64,000 nt of DNA from DATKUA01 sp965602675 (GTDB taxonomy: Bacteria > Acidobacteriota > DATKUA01): the NCBI GenBank assembly GCA_965602675.1, contig CBFCZO010000004.1, forward strand, positions 1 through 64,000, in the 5' to 3' direction. Position 1 is the stretch's first letter, and the number at the start of each line of letters is the position of its first letter. Below the pieces are notes generated by a model. The model did not search any database. It worked only from the letters and a program-made list of their open reading frames with translations, and had not been told where the DNA came from. Both the position numbers and the translations under genes were made by a program. Below, one piece after another: positions 42,651 to 51,491 of this stretch.

Positions 42651-43506
42651 CTATTCGATCAGCAGCCTGCCTTTTTCCAACACCCTCACGCCGCCGACTT
42701 CGAGTGTCGGTTCCCTCACGATGCCGTTGAGATGCAGGGGCACATCAACCACACCCCCGAGAGCGCTGTTCTTGCCGATCGCGATATGCACGGTCCCCAG
42801 GACCTTCTCGTCCTCCAGGATGTTCCCGACCAGTTTCGCCCGCTCGTTGGTCCCGATTCCCAGTTCGGCGATGTTGCGCGCCTCCTTCCCGAAGGGGGTG
42901 ATCGAAGCCTCCAGCTGGAGTGCAGCCTCCCCGCCGCGGATCCCCACAGCGTAACCTTCCCGCACTTCCAGCTCGATTACCTCGTCCACCAGCACCCTTG
43001 AGTCGCCCATCGCACCGTCGACCACCAGCACCCTCTCGGCCGTCCCCTCCAGAGGTGCTATATAAACCTCACCAGCCGGCAGATTGCCGAAATCGCCGCT
43101 GTTGCGAAGAATGCCCGTGTCGGGCTTTCCGGCGCGCCCCCCAAGGCCGAAGCTCAGGTCAGTGCCTCCGGGTGGCGGTAAGGTGGGCTACGTCAGCCTC
43201 AGTGAGCAGATCGGCTATCTGGCGGCTCAGCTCATCGATCTTACGGTAGTCGGCGCTCATCGCGCGCAGCATTGTGTCCTCGGTAATCCCCGGCAGCGTG
43301 GCGATCCGCGCGCCCCGTTCCCTAGCTGCCATCCTGGCGGTCGTGTGGCTCAGGCTGCGGAACGTGGGGCAGAGTATCACCTCGGCTGCATACATCGCCG
43401 CCGCAACCAACGCCGGAGGCTCCTCCCCGTCGATCTGCCGTGGAATTGTCTCGAGCAACATCGCCTCGGCTCCGGCCCGCAACTCCGGCCGGAACAGACA
43501 AGTCGG
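42651..43506 (-). pseudogene. M29/leucyl-aminopeptidase-like metallohydrolase, frameshifted and N-terminally decayed
   Basis: Two reading frames together give one familiar protein: the first half (43506-43159) has R-A-G-A-E-A-M-L-L-E, S-L-S-H-T-T-A-R and L-P-G-I-T-E-D; the second (about 43170 to 42651) has G-T-D-L-S-F, D-T-G-I-L-R-N, L-P-A-G-E-V-Y-I-A-P and N-I-A-E-L-G-I-G-T-N, as in M29-type/NicX-like aminopeptidases. A one-base shift at the CCC run 43170-43172 joins them. The expected N-terminal 40 residues are disrupted by a stop (43509-43507) and no start is evident. Either a real decaying gene or, for the first defect, a sequencing error. Confidence 0.8.
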
Positions 43507-43563
43507 TCATGGAAGTTCTCCCTGCAGACATCCCGCGGGCACTCCCAGCCGCGTCCGATTCGC

Positions 43564-44343
43564 TCAGGCGATTTCCTTTGCGCGTCCCCGGCGGCTGAGA
43601 TATACGTAAATGACTATACCAACAATCAGCGTGAATACCGAGATGAGCTGCTGGCCCGAAAGGCCGAGGAAAACCGGCCCGTGATCGCCACGGAACCATT
43701 CCACGATGCCTCCGCGGACCACCGAGTAGAGAATCACGTAAGCCCAGAAGACCTGCCCGTCGAATTTCCTGAACCGCCACAACAGCACAAGCAGGGCAAA
43801 CACAACTACCATCAGCAGCATTTCGTAGAGCTGGACGGGATGGCGGAAAACTCCGGACGGCGCGATCGCATCGGGAGGAAAATTAACCGCCCAGGGAAGC
43901 TCCGCCTGATCAACCGGCTTGCCGTAGCAGCAACCCGCGCAGAAACAGCCTATGCGGCCGATTGCCTGGCCGATAGCGATGCTCGGTGCCGCCACGTCCG
44001 CTACGAGCCAAACCGGCTGCTTCTTCCAATAGAGGTAGGCCACCGAGAGGATCACGGCCACAATCAGCCCGCCCTGGAAAACCCCGCCGGCGCGCAGAAC
44101 GTCGCCGAGACGGCCGGGATTCTCGATGTATTCCGGCAGATGCCCCAGCACATAGAACAGCTTGGCGCCGACAACGGAGCCGATCAGCACCACAATGCCG
44201 GTGTCGATCATTATCATTGGAGGCAGTCCCACCTTCTTGGCCCTGAAATAGGCGAGCAATATCCCGATGAAAAAGGCCAGGGCAAGCATCAACCCATAGG
44301 TATAGACTGTGAATCCCCCAATCGTGAATAGCTCACGAAACAT
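43564..44343 (-). CDS. lgt: Prolipoprotein diacylglyceryl transferase
   Basis: A 259-residue inner-membrane enzyme that adds diacylglycerol to the cysteine of pre-lipoproteins. Seven hydrophobic helices are spread over the length. Signature: A-I-G-R-I-G-C-F-C-A-G-C-C-Y-G-K-P (about 128-144), the Cys-rich variant found in many non-enteric bacteria, followed by L-P-W-A-V-N-F. At the position of the usual HGGL-type loop it has F-Q-G-G-L. The start overlaps the lspA end by 11 bp. With lspA it supplies two consecutive lipoprotein maturation steps. Confidence 0.95.
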   Translation of the reverse strand: MFRELFTIGGFTVYTYGLMLALAFFIGILLAYFRAKKVGLPPMIMIDTGIVVLIGSVVGAKLFYVLGHLPEYIENPGRLGDVLRAGGVFQGGLIVAVILSVAYLYWKKQPVWLVADVAAPSIAIGQAIGRIGCFCAGCCYGKPVDQAELPWAVNFPPDAIAPSGVFRHPVQLYEMLLMVVVFALLVLLWRFRKFDGQVFWAYVILYSVVRGGIVEWFRGDHGPVFLGLSGQQLISVFTLIVGIVIYVYLSRRGRAKEIA

Positions 44344-44935
44344 CAGAACCCTCCCGATCTTCTGCTATCTCCTTGTTAGTTCCCATGGAAAGCACCGCTT
44401 CTTCCCCCGTTTCGCCCTCCCGTTCGCCCTCTTCCGACTGCTCGGCCTCTGGCTTGCGGTGCGGTCTGAACGTGTCGAGCAGCAGCAGGCATACCCCCAA
44501 CACAATACAGGAATCGGCGACGTTGAACGCCGGAAAGCGGAACTGGTCCCAGTAAAACTCAAGGAAATCGGTAACCCACCCGATGTTCAATCGGTCGATA
44601 TGGTTGCCGATCGCTCCCGCAAGAATCATGTGCAGCCCGAGTTGCGAAAGCCACTCGTTCGGCGACAACCTCAACGAGTAGAAAATGACCAGCATCAGGG
44701 CTATCCCGCCAAGGGTGCTCAGCAGCAACTCCCGATTTCCGTCCTCCACGTCGGCGAACAAGCCGAAGGCGGCCCCCTTGTTCTGCACGTGATTAATCCG
44801 GAAAAAGCCCTCGATCACCTCGACACGGTCGTACTGATCGATGTTGTCACGCACGAGCGTCTTGGTCCACTGGTCCGCAACTATCAGCAGCACCGGCACC
44901 ACCAGCCAGATCAGCCTCTTGCGCCATGGGCTCAT
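44333..44935 (-). CDS. lspA: Lipoprotein signal peptidase (signal peptidase II)
   Basis: A 200-residue inner-membrane aspartyl protease that cleaves the signal peptide of diacylated lipoproteins. Four membrane helices; the catalytic aspartates are in G-A-I-G-N-H-I-D-R-L and F-N-V-A-D-S-C-I-V-L-G. The tail after the fourth helix is Glu-rich and longer than usual. The start is ATG 44935, which shares its A with the ileS TGA stop (TGATG), so translation is coupled; an upstream GTG-like extension would overlap ileS without support. Followed by lgt. Confidence 0.95.
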   Translation of the reverse strand: MSPWRKRLIWLVVPVLLIVADQWTKTLVRDNIDQYDRVEVIEGFFRINHVQNKGAAFGLFADVEDGNRELLLSTLGGIALMLVIFYSLRLSPNEWLSQLGLHMILAGAIGNHIDRLNIGWVTDFLEFYWDQFRFPAFNVADSCIVLGVCLLLLDTFRPHRKPEAEQSEEGEREGETGEEAVLSMGTNKEIAEDREGSDVS

Positions 44936-47724
44936 CACTCGACTCCGCTCTCCAGACCGTGCAGCACCCCGGCGCAGCGCTCGCACACCGTGGGGAATTC
45001 CTTGTCGTCACCAACCGCGGGCGACCACGCCCAGCAGCGGTCGCATTTCTCGCCGGGGGCCTTCTCGATCCAGGCTGCCGGCTTGTCCCCCTCCTCAACG
45101 CTCACCTTGGAAACTATGAACAGCTGCGTCAGGAAATCGCCGTAGCGCTCGACAAGCCCTCGCATCTTCTCCGGAACCGTCAGCACCACGTGGGCTTCGA
45201 GGCTCTGGCCGATTATCTTGGCGTCGCGCGCCTCCTCCAACGCCTTGAGAACAAGCTCCCGAAGGTCGCGAAGCTTCTCCCAGCGTTCGAGCAGATCGCC
45301 GTCTTCTGCATCGATCGCCTCTGGGAAGGCGGCAACGTGCACGCTGGACTCCTTGCCCTCCCACGACGGCATGTGAGCCCAGATCTCGTCGGTGGTGAAA
45401 CTGATGATCGGCGCCGCCAACCGTACGAGGCCGTCGAGAATCGTGAAGAATGCCGTCTGTGCGCTGCGGCGCTTGCGATCGTCAGGCAGCTCGCAGTAGA
45501 GATAGTCCTTCAATATGTCGAGGTAGAAGGCGCTGAGATCGACCGTCACGAATCCGTTGATCGCATGGTAGACGGTGTGGAACTCGTAATTTTCGTAAGC
45601 GCGCATGATCCGCTTGCGCAGCCGCTCGAACATCGCCACAGCGTAGCGATCTATTTCTTCCATCTGTTCCGCCGGCATCGCGTCGTGGTCCGCGTCGTAG
45701 TCGAACAAGTTGCCGAGCAGGAACCGGCAGGTGTTGCGGAACTTGCGGTAGGCCTCGGCGTTGCGCTTGAGGATCTCTTCGCTGACCCGCACGTCGTCGC
45801 GGTAGTCGGTCATCGCCACCCACAGCCGCAACACCTCCGCCCCGTTCTTCGCCATGTAGTCATTCATGTCAATGATGTTGCCGAGGCTCTTGCTCATCGC
45901 CTTGCCCTCGGCGTCGAGCACGAAACCGTGGGTCAGCACCTGGCGGTAGGGCTTGCCGCCCTTCGCTGCCAGGCCGCAGAGCAGCGAGCTCTGGAACCAA
46001 CCGCGATACTGGTCCTGGCCCTCGAGATAGAGATCGCACGGCCAGGGCAGGTCGTCGCGTTTGCCGAGCACGGCGGCGTGGCTGACGCCGCTGTCGAACC
46101 ACACATCCAGCGTGTCGGTCTCTTTGCGCAACTCCGTGCCGCCGCACTTGGGACATTTGAAACCGTCCGGGAGAAATTCCTCCACCGCAAGCTCGTACCA
46201 GCATGCGGCGCCGCCGTCTTCGAACTTGTCGGCAGCTCGCTCAACCAGCTCGGCATCGAGGATCGCCTCACCGCAATCCTCGCAATGGAAAGCGATGATC
46301 GGCACGCCCCAGACGCGCTGGCGGCTGATGCACCAGTCGGGCCTGCCCACAAGCATGCGCTCCATCCGCTCCTCGCCCCAGGCGGGGATCCACTTCGTCT
46401 CCTTGATCGCCTCGATTGCGCGCTCCCGCAGCCGATTGTGGTCGACCCTGAAGAACCACTGCTCCGTGGCCCTGAAGATCACCGGAGACTTCGAGCGCCA
46501 GCCAAAGGGGTAGGTGTGCTCGAACTCCTCATCGTGCAGCAGGCAGCCATGCCCGCGCATGAACTCCACGATCAGCGGATTGGCATCGAATACGTTCACC
46601 CCGGCCCAGTGCTCCACGTCATCGGTGAAACAGCCGGCGTCGTCGAGCGGGCTGTAAACAGGGATGCCGTAGGCCACGCCCGTGAAATAGTCGTCCGCGC
46701 CGTGGCCGGGCGCCGTATGCACGCAGCCCGTGCCGGCCTCCAAAGTGACGTAATCGGCAAGCACGAACACGCTGTCGCGATCGATCCACGGGTGCCGTGC
46801 CTTGAGGCCCTCCATCTTACGCCCCTTGAAGCGGGCCAGTATCTTCTCGCTGCCGCCCTCGAAGCCGCAGGCGTTCTGCACGGCGAACATCAGACCCTCG
46901 GCGAAGATGTAAACCTTCTCCCCGTGCTCGTAGGCGACATAGGTGAAATCGGGATGGAAGGCGATCGCCATGTTCGCAGGCAGCGTCCAGGGAGTCGTGG
47001 TCCAGATGATCACCTCGGCGTCTTTCCCAGCAAGCGAGGGATCGATCTCGGCCGGATCAACACCCAGCGGGAAGGCCACGTAGACGGAAGGCGACGTGTG
47101 GTCGTGATACTCGACCTCCGCCTCCGCCAACGCCGTCTTGGACACCGGATCCCAGTGGACTGGCTTGAGACCATTGTAAACATAACCGCCGCGCACGAAG
47201 GCCGCGAACTGGCGGGCTATCTCCGCTTCATAGCTGAACTTCATCGTGAAATACGGATCGTCCCATTCGCCCAGGATGCCCAGCCGGCGGAATTCCACGC
47301 GCTGAAAATCGATGAACTTGCGCGCGTACTTGCGGCACTCCTCGATCACCTGCGCCGTGGTCATCTGTTTCTTTTTCTCGCCCAGAAGTTTGTCGACGCC
47401 GTGCTCGATCGGCAGGCCGTGGCAGTCCCAACCGGGAAGGTAGGGCGAGTTGAAGCCGGCCATCGTCTTGCTCTTGACCACTATGTCCTTGAGGATCTTG
47501 TTAAGCACGTGGCCGTGGTGGATGTGGCCGTTGGCGTAGGGTGGGCCGTCGTGCAGCACGAAAGAGGGGCTCTCGGCTCTTGCTTTGCGGATCTGACCGT
47601 ATATGTCCTCTTCACCCCAGCGGGCAAGGATTTCCGGCTCCCGCTGAGCGAGATTGGCCTTCATCGGAAACGATGTGGCGGGCAGGTTCAATGTGTCTTT
47701 CATGTTCTTCATCGGTCGTACCAT
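44935..47724 (-). CDS. ileS: Isoleucyl-tRNA synthetase
   Basis: A 929-residue class I synthetase. HIGH-type signature P-P-Y-A-N-G-H-I-H-H-G-H near residue 60, KMSKS-type K-A-M-S-K-S near 607, CP1 editing domain between them with T-T-P-W-T-L-P, anticodon-binding region, and a C-terminal zinc finger C-D-R-C-W-A-W with C-E-R-C. This is the bacterial (mupirocin-sensitive type) architecture. The real start may be ATG 47703 (K-D-T-L-N-L-P follows, the usual beginning). First gene of ileS-lspA-lgt; the upstream 461 bp carry several hairpins. Confidence 0.97.
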   Translation of the reverse strand: MVRPMKNMKDTLNLPATSFPMKANLAQREPEILARWGEEDIYGQIRKARAESPSFVLHDGPPYANGHIHHGHVLNKILKDIVVKSKTMAGFNSPYLPGWDCHGLPIEHGVDKLLGEKKKQMTTAQVIEECRKYARKFIDFQRVEFRRLGILGEWDDPYFTMKFSYEAEIARQFAAFVRGGYVYNGLKPVHWDPVSKTALAEAEVEYHDHTSPSVYVAFPLGVDPAEIDPSLAGKDAEVIIWTTTPWTLPANMAIAFHPDFTYVAYEHGEKVYIFAEGLMFAVQNACGFEGGSEKILARFKGRKMEGLKARHPWIDRDSVFVLADYVTLEAGTGCVHTAPGHGADDYFTGVAYGIPVYSPLDDAGCFTDDVEHWAGVNVFDANPLIVEFMRGHGCLLHDEEFEHTYPFGWRSKSPVIFRATEQWFFRVDHNRLRERAIEAIKETKWIPAWGEERMERMLVGRPDWCISRQRVWGVPIIAFHCEDCGEAILDAELVERAADKFEDGGAACWYELAVEEFLPDGFKCPKCGGTELRKETDTLDVWFDSGVSHAAVLGKRDDLPWPCDLYLEGQDQYRGWFQSSLLCGLAAKGGKPYRQVLTHGFVLDAEGKAMSKSLGNIIDMNDYMAKNGAEVLRLWVAMTDYRDDVRVSEEILKRNAEAYRKFRNTCRFLLGNLFDYDADHDAMPAEQMEEIDRYAVAMFERLRKRIMRAYENYEFHTVYHAINGFVTVDLSAFYLDILKDYLYCELPDDRKRRSAQTAFFTILDGLVRLAAPIISFTTDEIWAHMPSWEGKESSVHVAAFPEAIDAEDGDLLERWEKLRDLRELVLKALEEARDAKIIGQSLEAHVVLTVPEKMRGLVERYGDFLTQLFIVSKVSVEEGDKPAAWIEKAPGEKCDRCWAWSPAVGDDKEFPTVCERCAGVLHGLESGVE

Positions 47725-48102
47725 GAATCTCGTTGGTTATTATAACGTAGGGAAGTGTGAGAAACTAAGGGCCGGAGTAACCGGGCGCTAAATCGAACAC
47801 CGGCGGAGGTTGGATACAGGGCTCCTTAACTCCGCCGGGGTGTGTCTCCCTTGTAGTATGCTGTGAAGCATCATGCCGGTTAGCCTTTTGATCCGGCCGG
47901 ATGACGGCAACCGCCGCCCCACCGGAAGGAATGGTTCCTACCCGCCGGGAAAAATAGCACAGGGCAGACCCGCGGTCAATTAATCTGTGCTGCATCCCGC
48001 GCGGGAACCGCCGGTCGATACGCGCTGTCAGATGACTTGCGCGGCTGGCAGATTGACGACTTTCGGGTGCTGCTTGTTCCACACTCAAACAAACAATCCG
48101 CC
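47725..48102 (-). other. Structured leader/intergenic region upstream of ileS, no gene seen
   Basis: Part of a 461-bp gap between ileS and the TPR gene. I find no convincing ORF. It holds several palindromes on the ileS side: CACCGGCGGAG with CTCCGCCGGGGTG (47798-47842), ATGCT-GTGA-AGCAT (47858-47871), ATCCGGCCGGAT (47891-47902) and GGAA-TGG-TTCC (47928-47938). This suggests a structured 5' leader of ileS mRNA. The canonical T-box sequence (AGGGTGGNACCGCG) is not present. Confidence 0.4.
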
Positions 48103-48132
48103 TTGAGCCAACTGTAGCTGTTCTGATAGAAT
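48103..48132 (+). promoter_or_regulatory. Promoter of the TPR protein gene
   Basis: TTGAGC (48103-48108), 18-base spacer, TAGAAT (48127-48132), about 50 bp before the ATG at 48186. Confidence 0.55.
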
Positions 48133-48185
48133 CGCCCGTCCAAGGATCGCCGCGAGGCCCCTTTGTTAAACAAGGAGAATTAGTA

Positions 48186-49235
48186 ATGAAATCACTTCAA
48201 TTCGCAGTGCTGACCACCCTTATCTTCTGCTTGATTATTCCGGCCGCCGCTGCCGCCCAGACTGCCGTAAGGCAGGCGGGCAGGGTTCTCGACCAGGATG
48301 ACAACCCGATCGAGGGCGCCAAAGTCGTCGCGACCAATATGCGAACCAATAGATCCCAGGAAACAACCACCGACAAGAACGGACGATTCACCTTCCGGCG
48401 CCTGTTCGAGGGCCGCTACGTCTTTACCGTTACCAAGGAAGGCTACATCGGCCACAATGCTGAGATACAGCTCATGCCCAGCAATACGATGCCGCTGATC
48501 ATGCACCTGCTGCCTGATCCGGGCGCCGGCAAGCCGACAAACGAGGACTTCGCCAGGGCCGCCGAAATGCTGCAGAACCGCCAATACGCCGAAGCCAGGG
48601 AAATATTCATCCAGTTCATCGATGCGTTCCCCGAACTGGCTGCCGCCTGGTTCAACCTCGGCATCTGCAGCTATGCATTGCAAGACTTCCCGGGAGCGGC
48701 AGAGGCGTTCGACGAGACTATCAAGCTGGAACCGCAAAATACAAATGCAATGATTTTCTCCGCGCAAGCGCATACACAGCTTCGCGAAGTTCCAACGGCA
48801 ATCGAACTCTATGAGAAATATCTCCAATTAAAGGCCGACGACCTCGAGATCTGGCACACGGTCGGACAGCTCTACAACTTCCAGGGCAACCGCGAGAAGG
48901 CCCTGGAGAATTTTAACAAAGCACTGGAGCTGAATCCCGACTACGCCGATTCGCACATCATGAAAGGTTTCACGCTCGTCGAATTGCAACGCCCCGACGA
49001 AGCGATTCCCCACCTGGAGAAATACCTCGAGCTGATGCCCGGCTCAGCAGAAGCCGGCAAGGCCAGGGAAGCACTTGCCAAGATCTATCGGGACAAGGGC
49101 GATAAGCTGATGTCAGAGGTCAAATACGAGCGGGCGATCGAGTGCCTCACCAAGTACCTCGAGCTCAAACCGGACGCGGAAGACGCCGAGGAAGTGAAGG
49201 CGATGATCGAGGCCGCGCAGGCCGAGCTTCAGTAG
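48186..49235 (+). CDS. Exported protein with carboxypeptidase-regulatory-like domain and TPR repeats
   Basis: A 349-residue secreted or periplasmic protein. A signal peptide (about 1-27) ends at A-A-A-A-Q. A CarboxypepD_reg-like beta-sandwich follows (about 30-115: G-R-V-L-D-Q-D-D-N-P-I-E-G-A-K-V, D-K-N-G-R-F-T-F). Then come about six tetratricopeptide repeats (about 120-345), e.g. A-A-W-F-N-L-G-I-C-S-Y and E-K-A-L-E-N-F-N-K-A-L-E-L-N-P. Such proteins act as adaptors at the envelope; the partner is unknown. ACAAGGAGAAT precedes the ATG. Own promoter and strong terminator, so it is monocistronic. Confidence 0.88.
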   Translation: MKSLQFAVLTTLIFCLIIPAAAAAQTAVRQAGRVLDQDDNPIEGAKVVATNMRTNRSQETTTDKNGRFTFRRLFEGRYVFTVTKEGYIGHNAEIQLMPSNTMPLIMHLLPDPGAGKPTNEDFARAAEMLQNRQYAEAREIFIQFIDAFPELAAAWFNLGICSYALQDFPGAAEAFDETIKLEPQNTNAMIFSAQAHTQLREVPTAIELYEKYLQLKADDLEIWHTVGQLYNFQGNREKALENFNKALELNPDYADSHIMKGFTLVELQRPDEAIPHLEKYLELMPGSAEAGKAREALAKIYRDKGDKLMSEVKYERAIECLTKYLELKPDAEDAEEVKAMIEAAQAELQ

Positions 49236-49273
49236 AAACATTCTTGCAGCCGGCTGCCGTTAAAAGACATTAA

Positions 49274-49311
49274 AGGGTCCCGATGCCGGGCATCGGGACC
49301 CTCAACTTTTT
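49274..49311 (+). terminator. Strong Rho-independent terminator after the TPR gene
   Basis: A 13-bp perfect stem AGGGTCCCGATGC/GCATCGGGACCCT with a 3-base loop (49274-49302), followed by CAAC and TTTTT (49307-49311). Located 38 bp after the TPR stop and before the convergent aminotransferase gene. Confidence 0.93.
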
Positions 49312-49364
49312 GTGGTTCGATTTAACCGGAATTCAGAAATACGGCCGGCGCGTCAAACGGCCGG

Positions 49365-50558
49365 TCAGTAATGTTTCTCCATGTACTGCTCGATCTTGTC
49401 GTAGGCGCTGTTAAGAGTATCGAGGTCCGGCAGGAAGACCACGCGGCAGTGGCGCGTGCCCTCCTTCTCCCCGAATCCGGACCCATGCACTACAAGAACG
49501 CCGGTCTCGAACAGCAGCCCTTTCACCCACTCCTCGTCGGTGTCATCGATCTCCAGGCGCGGGAATGCGTAGAAAGCCCCGAGCGGCTTCACGCAGGAGA
49601 TGTGCTTGATTTCGTTGAGCCGCTTGAAAGTCAGATCGCGCCGCTGCCGTAACTTCTCGACCGCTCCCGCCAGGTGGCTGTTGTCGCCCAACAGCGCGGG
49701 CTTGATGGCGTACTGTTCGGGGTGATTCGCGCACAGACGAGCCCTGACAATCTTGTTGACGTTCTCGGCATAATTGTCGATCAACTCCGGGGCGCCGCTG
49801 AAAATTGCCCAACCAATCCGCCAGCCCGGCGCCATGTAATTCTTGCTGAGGCCGTTGAACGTCACCACCGGAAGCTCGGTGTCCAGGGAGGCCAGAGAGT
49901 GATGCGGCAGATCGTCGAGGATCAGCTTGCTGTAAATCTCATCCATGAAGACGAGCAGGTTGTGATCGCGGGCCACCTCGGCCAACTGCAACAGCTTCTC
50001 GCGCGTGCAGACCGATCCGGTGGGATTGTTGGGATTGATGATCACAAGCGCCCGGGTGCGGTTGTTGATCCTCGACACTATATCGTCGATGTTCGGCTGC
50101 CAGCCGTCATCCTCGTCGAGATAGTAGTAGTTTTCGGTAGCTTGAAGCTTCGACAGGATCGCGGAGTAGAGCGGATACCCCGGCGCCGGGATCAGAACAT
50201 TCTCGCCGGGCTCCAGTAGAGCCGTCAGGCATAAATCTATGGCCTCGCTGCCGCCGGTCGACACAAAGACATTCCTGATCGTCTTGATGCCGTAGAGCTC
50301 CTCGGCTTCACTCCTGATGGCATCCACCGCTTCGGGGATTCCCGACGCAGGTGAGTAGCCGCTGAGCCCGCGGTGCAGCGCGTCCAAAGTGGCTTCCTTT
50401 AACAGCTCGGGAACGTCGAAGTCGAACTGGCAGGGATCGCCGATATTGAGCGATAGAATCTGCTTTCCGCTTTTCCTGACCTGATCTGAAAGAAGAACTA
50501 TATCGCGGATGGCGTAGCGCACGCCGTCCACCCGGGATGATGGTTTAATCGGTTTCAT
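49365..50558 (-). CDS. PLP-dependent aminotransferase, alanine/aspartate type
   Basis: A 397-residue class I/II aminotransferase. G-D-P-C-Q-F-D-F-D-V-P near 50, Y-S-P-A-S-G-I-P-E-A, the cofactor-contact N-P-N-N-P-T-G-S, and the PLP lysine in F-N-G-L-S-K-N-Y (about residue 239) followed by G-W-R-I-G-W. The pattern is closest to the AlaA/alanine-transaminase group, so pyruvate/glutamate exchange is likely, though substrate is inferred. Start ATG 50558 has AGGAGAGAAG; an earlier start is not supported. Preceded by a near-consensus promoter. Confidence 0.9.
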   Translation of the reverse strand: MKPIKPSSRVDGVRYAIRDIVLLSDQVRKSGKQILSLNIGDPCQFDFDVPELLKEATLDALHRGLSGYSPASGIPEAVDAIRSEAEELYGIKTIRNVFVSTGGSEAIDLCLTALLEPGENVLIPAPGYPLYSAILSKLQATENYYYLDEDDGWQPNIDDIVSRINNRTRALVIINPNNPTGSVCTREKLLQLAEVARDHNLLVFMDEIYSKLILDDLPHHSLASLDTELPVVTFNGLSKNYMAPGWRIGWAIFSGAPELIDNYAENVNKIVRARLCANHPEQYAIKPALLGDNSHLAGAVEKLRQRRDLTFKRLNEIKHISCVKPLGAFYAFPRLEIDDTDEEWVKGLLFETGVLVVHGSGFGEKEGTRHCRVVFLPDLDTLNSAYDKIEQYMEKHY

Positions 50559-50586
50559 AACTTCTCTCCTCATGCTGGGCAACTAG

Positions 50587-50615
50587 AGTATAAATCGTTC
50601 CAGAATTCGCGACAA
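50587..50615 (-). promoter_or_regulatory. Promoter of the aminotransferase gene
   Basis: Minus strand TTGTCG (50615-50610), 17-base spacer, TATACT (50592-50587), about 28 bp before the ATG. Confidence 0.65.
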
Positions 50616-50722
50616 GTAACAGAAAGAATCTACGTCCTTTCCCACCGACCCGGCGCCACCTGTCCATTGTGGAATCAACGGAAATATGTATATAGTTGCG
50701 GCGGAGGCATTTCCGAACCTAT

Positions 50723-51472
50723 ATGTCGGCAGAAAGCCCGCGACCGATTCCGCGCCCGCTGGTGATCGCCCATCGCGGGCAGGCATCCTCACACCCCGAA
50801 AACACCTTGGCCGCTTTCGAGGCGGCGCTGGCCACGGGCGCCGACGGCATCGAGTGCGATTCGCGGCTCAGCGCCGACGGCGTGCCGGTAGTGATCCACG
50901 ACTCCAGCCTCCAACGCACAGCCGGCGTCCGGGGCAAGGTCGGATCCCGCACGCTGAATCAGTTGCGCCTGCTCGACGCGGGCGGGGGGGAGTCGATACC
51001 CACGCTCGCGGAAACCGCTGATCTTTGCCGCGGCAAGGCGCTGCTTTGCCTTGAATACAAGGAAGTCCAGGCGGTGGCGCCGTCGATCGCGGCGCTCAAG
51101 AGCCACCACGCCGGAGGCCTGATGTTCTGCAGCTTCCTCCCCAAAGCGCTGCGAGCATGCAAGGAGTTGTGGCCGGAAGTGCCTACATTGCTGATAACCG
51201 GTTCGCGCAATCCCAATCCCATCGTCCGCTGGCGCGAATCCTTTCCGCTGGCAGCTATAAGGCGCGTCGATGCCGACGGCCTCTCTTGCCACCACTCGGT
51301 GCTCACGCCCAAGCGTGCCGGGCAGGTGCGCTCGGCCGGGTTGGGGCTGGTGGCCTGGTGCACTGTCGAGGAGGAAAACGAACCGCCCACCTGGTTCGAA
51401 AAAGCAATCGAGACGCACCCCGACGCTCTGGTCACGACCTGGCCTGTGAAATTGATGGAGCTGCTGAACTGA
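50723..51472 (+). CDS. Glycerophosphodiester phosphodiesterase family protein
   Basis: A 249-residue TIM-barrel enzyme that splits glycerophosphodiesters to glycerol 3-phosphate plus alcohol. Catalytic signatures: I-A-H-R-G near residue 15, H-P-E-N-T-L-A-A-F, G-I-E-C-D-S-R and V-I-H-D-S (metal-binding acids and the second His), then L-C-L-E-Y-K-E. No signal peptide, so cytoplasmic like UgpQ. The ATG at 50723 is preferred over an upstream TTG, but no ribosome site at good spacing is seen (GGAGG is 15 bases off). Divergent from the aminotransferase gene. Confidence 0.9.
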   Translation: MSAESPRPIPRPLVIAHRGQASSHPENTLAAFEAALATGADGIECDSRLSADGVPVVIHDSSLQRTAGVRGKVGSRTLNQLRLLDAGGGESIPTLAETADLCRGKALLCLEYKEVQAVAPSIAALKSHHAGGLMFCSFLPKALRACKELWPEVPTLLITGSRNPNPIVRWRESFPLAAIRRVDADGLSCHHSVLTPKRAGQVRSAGLGLVAWCTVEEENEPPTWFEKAIETHPDALVTTWPVKLMELLN

Positions 51473-51491
51473 TTTTCCCGCGATGTCTTGC

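Noticed and set aside
44926..47745. 939-codon open frame on the plus strand antisense to ileS
   Set aside because: It mirrors the full ileS gene with all synthetase motifs on the minus strand; the opposite frame stays open because of GC-rich codon use. No ribosome site or recognisable domain.
47725..48000. T-box riboswitch before ileS
   Set aside because: The AGGGTGGNACCGCG core and matching terminator/antiterminator were not found; the closest match (GGTGGGGCGGCG) would not pair with a tRNA-Ile end.
47765..48088. 107-codon minus-strand frame upstream of ileS
   Set aside because: Composition is unlike a protein and it has no ribosome site; it covers the hairpin-rich leader.
50696..50722. 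Upstream TTG start for the GDPD gene
   Set aside because: No ribosome site and the added residues are not conserved-looking; the ATG at 50723 is preferred.
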